Below are positions 60,114-64,000 of a stretch of 64,000 nt of DNA, in pieces (within the stretch, counting starts at the first letter, position 1; each line of letters opens with the position of its first letter). The DNA lies in contig NZ_CP121689.1 in the NCBI RefSeq assembly GCF_038396615.1, positions 1,934,001-1,998,000 on the forward strand, in the 5' to 3' direction. The translations under genes and the position numbers were made by a program. This stretch comes from Thermatribacter velox. GTDB taxonomy: Bacteria; Atribacterota; Atribacteria; Atribacterales; Thermatribacteraceae. The notes below the pieces were generated by a model. The model saw only the letters and a list, made by a program, of their open reading frames with translations, ran no database searches and had not been told where the DNA came from.

Positions 60114-60656
60114 TCACTTCCCTCTCCACAAAGTTATCGCTCGGTCAAGCTTTAAGGTTTCTCGGAAGCGCTCAAGTTCCTCTTCCCTGAGCACTAAGTA
60201 GCGGACCTTGCGGTTTATGAAGGATTCAGCTTTGTCGATCAGTTTCCTAAGATAGGCTTCGTCCACCTCTCCCACGACTACAAGGTCAATAACCCCTGAG
60301 TCCTTGCCTTGCGCATAGTCACCAGTGATGTAGGCAGAGTGGATATGGCCGAGTTTGGCAAGGATTTCCTCGATGAGGCGGTCGATGCCGGTGAACTTGC
60401 GCACCATGCTCTGAATTTCGGGAAAGAGGGGATGGTTCTGATTGGCCTGGTAAAGTTTGGTTTTTCCGTTTCTTTTTGATGACAAGATCCCTGCTTTTTC
60501 CAGGCGGTTGAGCTCTACTCGCACCGCGTTGGTGGACTCTCCGAATTCCTCAGCAAGCTCCCGCAGATACGACGTGCTCTCCGGGTTCAAAAAGAAGCGC
60601 AAAAGCAACTTCACTCTGGTGCGGGAAGTTATCAGAGAATCAAGTACCACCTGCAT
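60114..60656 (-). CDS. Winged-helix regulator with a nucleotidyltransferase-like C-terminal domain
   Basis: 180 residues. An ArsR-like winged helix (STSYLRELAEEFGESTNAVR, LEKAGILSSKRNGKTKLYQA, residues ~25-75) is joined to an MNT-like domain: SAYITGDYAQGKDSGVIDLV, where GDYAQG replaces GS and only one acid of DXD remains (VIDLV). Proteins of this build commonly stand at the head of polysaccharide loci and are presumed regulators. Divergent location, its own promoter and an overlapping palindrome (60681-60716) support autoregulation. Confidence 0.75.
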   Translation of the reverse strand: MQVVLDSLITSRTRVKLLLRFFLNPESTSYLRELAEEFGESTNAVRVELNRLEKAGILSSKRNGKTKLYQANQNHPLFPEIQSMVRKFTGIDRLIEEILAKLGHIHSAYITGDYAQGKDSGVIDLVVVGEVDEAYLRKLIDKAESFINRKVRYLVLREEELERFRETLKLDRAITLWRGK

Positions 60657-60680
60657 ACCTCACAAAAAGATTTTTCATTC

Positions 60681-60716
60681 TTGAGTAATAATACTACTCA
60701 ATAAAAAGTTGGTCAA
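60681..60716 (-). promoter_or_regulatory. Sigma-70 promoter with overlapping palindrome
   Basis: On the minus strand TTGACC (60711-60716), a 17-base spacer and TATTAT (60688-60693) form a near-ideal promoter for the winged-helix gene. TTGAGTA and TACTCAA (60681-60701) form an inverted repeat across the -10, a natural operator for the encoded regulator. Confidence 0.75.
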
Positions 60717-60734
60717 GAAAAAAGGTTAGCAAAT

Positions 60735-61090
60735 GGGGTCAGGTCTTTGCTTTTTGGGTTTCGGGAACGCTGGGATGAAGCATAGGGATCCCGAAACGAG
60801 GAGATGCTGAAACAGACCCTGAAATAAGGGGATGCCGAAATAACAATGGGATGCTGAAATAGACGCTGAAACAGTGAGACCCTGAAGGAGATCCTGAAAC
60901 AAGTTCAGGATGACAAAAGCGGAGCTTTTGTCAGTTCAGGGTGACGGCTCCACCGTCGGTTCGGGGCGGTGTCGGAAAGGCCGACGCCGGTTCAGGGTAG
61001 CAACTACAAAACCGTTGCCGGTTTAGTATGACAGGCTTTTGATATCGTGGAACAGACCCCTGAAACAAGTTCAAGGTTACAAAAATTGCG
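60735..61090. repeat. Intergenic repeat array 6
   Basis: It begins with GGGGTCAGGTCTTTGCTTTT (reverse copy of the common motif), then several GATGCTGAAA/GACCCTGAAA phrases. Hairpins follow: GACAAAAGC/GCTTTTGTC (60912-60932), GACGG/CCGTC (60943-60957) and a GGTGTCGG/CCGACGCC unit. Orientation is opposite to arrays 1-5. Confidence 0.72.
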
Positions 61091-61130
61091 TTTTGTAAGT
61101 GAAGACTCCTTATTTTCATCTACAAGAAGG

Positions 61131-61355
61131 TCAGGAAACAATGAGCTCCTCTCCAGCAAGGACTTCGGCAGAATAGGCTAAAGCAGCAAGGATATCCTCT
61201 CGATGCAAGGAGGGGTATGCTTCAAGGAGTTCATCAAAAGTTGCTCCCTCTGCAAGTTTACGAAGAATGGTCTCTACAGTAATACGTGTTCCTCGAATAA
61301 CCGGTTTCCCGAGAAGAATTTCAGGGTTGGTTGTAATTCTCTCTTTAAGATCCAT
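61131..61355 (-). CDS. DUF433-domain antitoxin-like protein
   Basis: 74 residues: PEILLGKPVIRGTRITVETI, LRKLAEGATFDELLEAYPSL and REDILAALAYSAEVL, the full DUF433 pattern, a winged-helix-like domain often paired with a PIN-like DUF5615 toxin. No such partner follows (an array lies downstream), so it is an orphan antitoxin. Confidence 0.88.
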   Translation of the reverse strand: MDLKERITTNPEILLGKPVIRGTRITVETILRKLAEGATFDELLEAYPSLHREDILAALAYSAEVLAGEELIVS

Positions 61356-61695
61356 ATCCTTTCACTCCTAAAAGAATCGGGGGGAACAAGAATAACAAAA
61401 ACCTCACAGCTAAGGACTTCAAAGCCTATAAAGGATTTGTCCCTCCGTCTCTTACTTTTATTATACCTTATTGTTGAGGAAAAGATGCGCTGCTTCCAAT
61501 ATGAATCCAGGAGTTCCCGGGGTGAGCGGAAAAGATATGACCAAACTTTTCCAAAGAATGGGGAGTTTTCATGTCTTGCATTCGAGAATAGCGGATATTA
61601 TCGTGTACTAAAAATGGAACCACACTTAAGCAAGAAGACGTCTTTTTGTGCGTGAGAACGTGTCAAAAATTGGGCTTATGATAGCTAAGCTTTTG
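61356..61695. other. Intergenic region upstream of the DUF433 gene
   Basis: About 340 bases with a TATAAT-like element on the minus strand (61460-61465) as probable promoter of the DUF433 gene. No reading frame resembles a known protein. The left half is AT-rich. Confidence 0.4.
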
Positions 61696-61938
61696 TTACC
61701 CAACCAGCTTAAGAAGCTCGAAGTACCTTTCTCTGGAAATTCCGGCTGTTCGAAGGTTCGTCAAAATGTGAGTCACAGGTACTTTGTGTGGACTGGTCTT
61801 TATCACCAGAGGCCTTTTTACTCCTGGTTTCGTCATAATCAGATGATCACCTTTTTGGCGCACCACACGGAATCCTTCAAACTCAAAAATTTTTACCAGG
61901 GTCCTGTAATCAACAGGCGTTATTTTGCTGCAACCCAC
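61696..61938 (-). CDS. hicA: HicA mRNA interferase toxin
   Basis: 80 residues: KITPVDYRTLVKIFEFEGFR, VVRQKGDHLIMTKPG with the catalytic His in GDH, VIKTSPHKVPVTHILTNLRT and AGISRERYFELL. A dsRBD-like fold that cleaves mRNA during translation. It follows hicB by 4 bases. The order hicB-hicA, antitoxin first, is one of the two known. Confidence 0.9.
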   Translation of the reverse strand: MGCSKITPVDYRTLVKIFEFEGFRVVRQKGDHLIMTKPGVKRPLVIKTSPHKVPVTHILTNLRTAGISRERYFELLKLVG

Positions 61939-61942
61939 CTGA

Positions 61943-62209
61943 TCACCCTGCAGTCATCAGCTCAGCAACCACGGGCTGTCGTGAAAACCAGGTATCACCG
62001 CGGAGAACGAAGCCTGCTTCTTCCATAACCTCTTCCAAAGTTCCCATCCGCTCACATTCTTCTAAGAATGCTTCTACCGCTTCCCGAAGGGACTCCCGGG
62101 CCTCTTCCAGTGTCTCCCCATAGCTTGAAACATTGAGTTCTGGAACAACGCCAACATACAGATTACCTTCTCGAAAAAATTCCGCACGGTATACTACCTT
62201 ATGTTTCAC
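61943..62209 (-). CDS. hicB: HicB antitoxin
   Basis: 88 residues with a partial RNase-H-like fold: AEFFREGNLYVGVVPELNVS, SYGETLEEARESLREAVEAF. The C-terminal tail (GFVLRGDTWFSRQPVVAELM) lacks an obvious DNA-binding domain. It neutralises HicA encoded directly downstream. Confidence 0.88.
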   Translation of the reverse strand: MKHKVVYRAEFFREGNLYVGVVPELNVSSYGETLEEARESLREAVEAFLEECERMGTLEEVMEEAGFVLRGDTWFSRQPVVAELMTAG

Positions 62210-62745
62210 TGTTTTTATCCCTCCCGGATTTCCTTAAAGGTAGAACTTTCTTTTTACGGCTCAACCCTTTCCCTCCGGTAACCATTTTACCCCTTTCACG
62301 CTGCGAAAGTTAAGAGGAGAAACAAATCATTTTCTCAAAGGATGAAGGTGGGGGGTCAGGTCTTTACTTTTTGGGTTTTTGGGAGATCCTGAAATAAGGA
62401 GATGCCGAAATAAAGAGATCCCGAAATAGACCCTGAAACCATGGAGCCCGAAACGAGGAGACCCTAAAGTCCGTCATTCCGAACTGACAAAAGCTCCGCT
62501 TTTGTCATCCTGAACTTGTTTCAGGATCTCTTGTTTCGGAATCTCAGGTGTTTAGATTAAACAAGGAGATCCTGAAACTATGAGATGCTGAAATAAGGGG
62601 ATGCTGAAATAGAAATAGACCCTGAAATAAATCCAGGGCGGTGTCGGAAAATCCGACACCGATTCAGGGCGACACCGACAAAACCGGTGTCGGTTCAAGG
62701 CAGTGACGATAAGGGCGGCAAAGGTTCAGCATGTAATCAATCGTT
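62210..62745. repeat. Intergenic repeat array 7
   Basis: Includes GGGGTCAGGTCTTTACTTTT (from 62352), CCTGAAATAAGGAGATGC-type phrases, hairpin GACAAAAGC/GCTTTTGTC (62486-62506), then GTGTCGG/CCGACAC palindromes to ~62700. Phrases occur in both orientations, meeting near 62530. Confidence 0.72.
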
Positions 62746-62787
62746 TAGAAAACTGGGACAATTTGTTATACTAAAAAGGGATTGTCG

Positions 62788-63096
62788 ATGAGGAAAACGC
62801 AAGTAAAAGCCCTTGAGAACATCATATGTGTTCTTAAAGACCATAAAAAGGAACTGGCAGAGCAGTACAGGGTGAGTGAAATTGGCATTTTCGGTTCCTA
62901 TGTAAAGGGAAAGCAGCACAAGAAAAGCGATATTGACATTCTGGTTGATTTCTATCAAACTCCCTCACTCCTTCAATTCATTCACCTTGAAAATTACCTC
63001 ACCGACCTTCTTGGGGTTAAGGTAGACCTCGTCATGAAAAAAGCCCTAAGAAAGTACATTGGTCAGGAAATTCTTAAAGAGGTTATCTTCCTGTGA
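62788..63096 (+). CDS. mntA: MntA-type nucleotidyltransferase antitoxin (pair 10)
   Basis: 102 residues: IGIFGSYVKGKQHKKSDIDI (GSX10DXD), then KVDLVMKKALRK with the third acid. ATG 62788 has AGGG 8 bases upstream; a TTG two codons earlier is less likely. It overlaps hepT by GTGA. TATACT at 62767-62772 is the probable -10. Confidence 0.88.
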   Translation: MRKTQVKALENIICVLKDHKKELAEQYRVSEIGIFGSYVKGKQHKKSDIDILVDFYQTPSLLQFIHLENYLTDLLGVKVDLVMKKALRKYIGQEILKEVIFL

Positions 63097-63446
63097 AACG
63101 CCGTGTTATCGACTTCCTTGAGGATATCCTTAATGAATGTGCCTACCTTATGGGGCGTTCCCAAGGAATGACGTATCAGGATTTTGTGGATAACGAGGAC
63201 CTGAAAAGAGCCTTTCTTCGCAGTCTTGAAATCATTGGTGAGGCGTCAAAGAAGGTCTCAATGCACATTGGCAGAAGGTATCCCGAAATCAATTGGCGCG
63301 ATATTGCTGGTATGCGTGACAAACTCGCCCACGATTACTTTGGCATCGACTACGAAGTCGTCTGGAAGACCATTATTGAGGATATACCGACTCTGTTTTT
63401 GCAAATGAAAGTCGTTTTGGAAAAGGAATCTACGGATGCTAAATAA
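63093..63446 (+). CDS. hepT: HepT toxin (pair 10)
   Basis: 117 residues, DUF86: RVIDFLEDILNECAYLMGRS, AFLRSLEIIGEASKKVSMHI, DIAGMRDKLAHDYFGIDYEV with intact RX4HXY (RDKLAHDY). Start is GTG overlapping the mntA stop. The canonical HepT/MntA pair of the window. Confidence 0.9.
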   Translation: MKRRVIDFLEDILNECAYLMGRSQGMTYQDFVDNEDLKRAFLRSLEIIGEASKKVSMHIGRRYPEINWRDIAGMRDKLAHDYFGIDYEVVWKTIIEDIPTLFLQMKVVLEKESTDAK

Positions 63447-63470
63447 GATCTGAGTTGTGACTCTCGAATA

Positions 63471-63602
63471 ATGGACTTTTCCTGTCATCTGGAAGAATAC
63501 TTTTCTATATTTGAGGAACGCTTTTTCTCGGTTACCTCAAAAAGTGACGTGACAAAAACCCTCTTTGAGATCGCCCCACTAAACGAAAAACGAGGCCCGT
63601 AA
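63471..63602 (+). CDS. Possible 43-residue small protein
   Basis: ATG to TAA reading MDFSCHLEEYFSIFEERFFS, VTSKSDVTKTLFEI, APLNEKRGP. The composition is protein-like, but no strong ribosome-binding site precedes it and no family is recognised. It lies just behind the HepT gene. It may be chance or a remnant. Confidence 0.25.
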   Translation: MDFSCHLEEYFSIFEERFFSVTSKSDVTKTLFEIAPLNEKRGP

Positions 63603-63654
63603 TGACGAAAAGGAAGGAAACGAAAAAGATAGATGTCTGCTAAATACGTGTGGG

Positions 63655-64000
63655 CATGATGGACTTTTGAGGTTCTGAAACAACGAGACCCTGAAACTAT
63701 GGGATGCTGAAAAACGAGATGCTGAAACGAGGAGATTCTGAAACAACAATGAGATGCTGAAACAAAAAATAGACCCTGAAATCATGGGATGCTGAAATAA
63801 AGAGATCCCGAAACAAGTTCGGGATGACCGAAATCAAAGATTTCGGTCAGTTCAGGGCGACACCGAAAAAACCGGTGTCGGTTCAGTGTGACGGCTAAGC
63901 CGTCGGTTCAGGGCGGTGTCGAAAAAACCGGCACCGATTCAGCACGGCCTTAATTGTATTAAGGTCGATTCGGGGTGGCAACGAAAAAGCCGGTACTGAT
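63655..64000. repeat. Intergenic repeat array 8 (runs off the window)
   Basis: About ten GA(G/T)ATGCTGAAA / GACCCTGAAA phrases, then hairpins GACCGAAATC/GATTTCGGTC (63826-63848), GACACCG/CGGTGTC (63859-63880) and GACGGC/GCCGTC (63891-63904), joined by AGTTCAGGGC/GGTTCAGTGT linkers, then further GTGTCGA/GGCACCG units to the end. Confidence 0.72.

Noticed and set aside
61203-62028. Plus-strand frames of 126-150 codons
   Set aside because: Antisense shadows of the DUF433, HicA and HicB genes, with no ribosome-binding sites or recognisable domains.

Overview
The window looks like a chromosome segment of an anaerobic, sugar-fermenting, probably thermophilic bacterium with a glycan-coated surface. 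Three points support this: dense carbohydrate ABC-transport operons, a large NifX/MinD-ferredoxin/FeoAB iron operon of the kind found in strict anaerobes, and an unusually heavy load of small toxin-antitoxin genes. Gene style and the content mix recall Atribacterota or Thermotogota-like lineages, but no rRNA or other marker is present, so the lineage is a guess. I saw no tRNA, rRNA or CRISPR array.

Layout. 1-8150: two sugar operons around a ROK repressor. Leftward are a sugar-isomerase-like TIM barrel, a periplasmic binding protein and an ABC ATPase. Rightward are the ROK repressor, a Gfo/Idh dehydrogenase, a binding protein and two permeases. 8186-17566: a leftward seven-gene operon (Gfo/Idh, binding protein, two permeases, UroD-like protein, ROK kinase, DeoR regulator) faces a rightward pair (SIS-domain sugar isomerase/deaminase, NagA); together they suggest uptake and catabolism of an N-acetylated amino sugar. 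17964-24378: a glutaredoxin/FTR-like redox pair, then a leftward set (ECF S-component, GH1 glucosidase, PAP2, M28 peptidase, MFS, GDSL). 24554-32275: a leftward block running from fur through feoAB, three small aromatic-rich proteins, two NifX-like proteins and two MinD-type ATPases with inserted ferredoxins, to an MBL hydrolase and an Mrp ATPase. A near-perfect Fur box sits in front of feoA.

32612-45142: methylglyoxal synthase, then a toxin-antitoxin island with nine MNT-nucleotidyltransferase/HEPN pairs (a tenth lies at 62788-63446). The pairs are separated by intergenic arrays of modular palindromic repeats. Several HEPN partners are broken by single-base indels or a stop codon, and one HepT has lost the His and Tyr of its RX4HXY motif. 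VapBC remnants, a GIY-YIG protein, DUF433 and HicBA add to the load.

45351-60656: a surface-polysaccharide locus (initiating glycosylphosphotransferase, several glycosyltransferases, UDP-glucose dehydrogenase, UDP-glucuronate epimerase, polymerase-like membrane protein, methyltransferase, Wzx flippase, and a winged-helix/nucleotidyltransferase-like regulator). The epimerase gene is cut in two by a 1388-bp IS110-family element. Removing the element and one copy of CTCCT restores the reading frame exactly. The 185-nt leader of the element folds into two hairpin loops whose guide-like segments match the actual target site and the element's own ends, as expected of a bridge RNA. 60735-64000: more repeat arrays with DUF433, HicBA and the last MNT/HepT pair.
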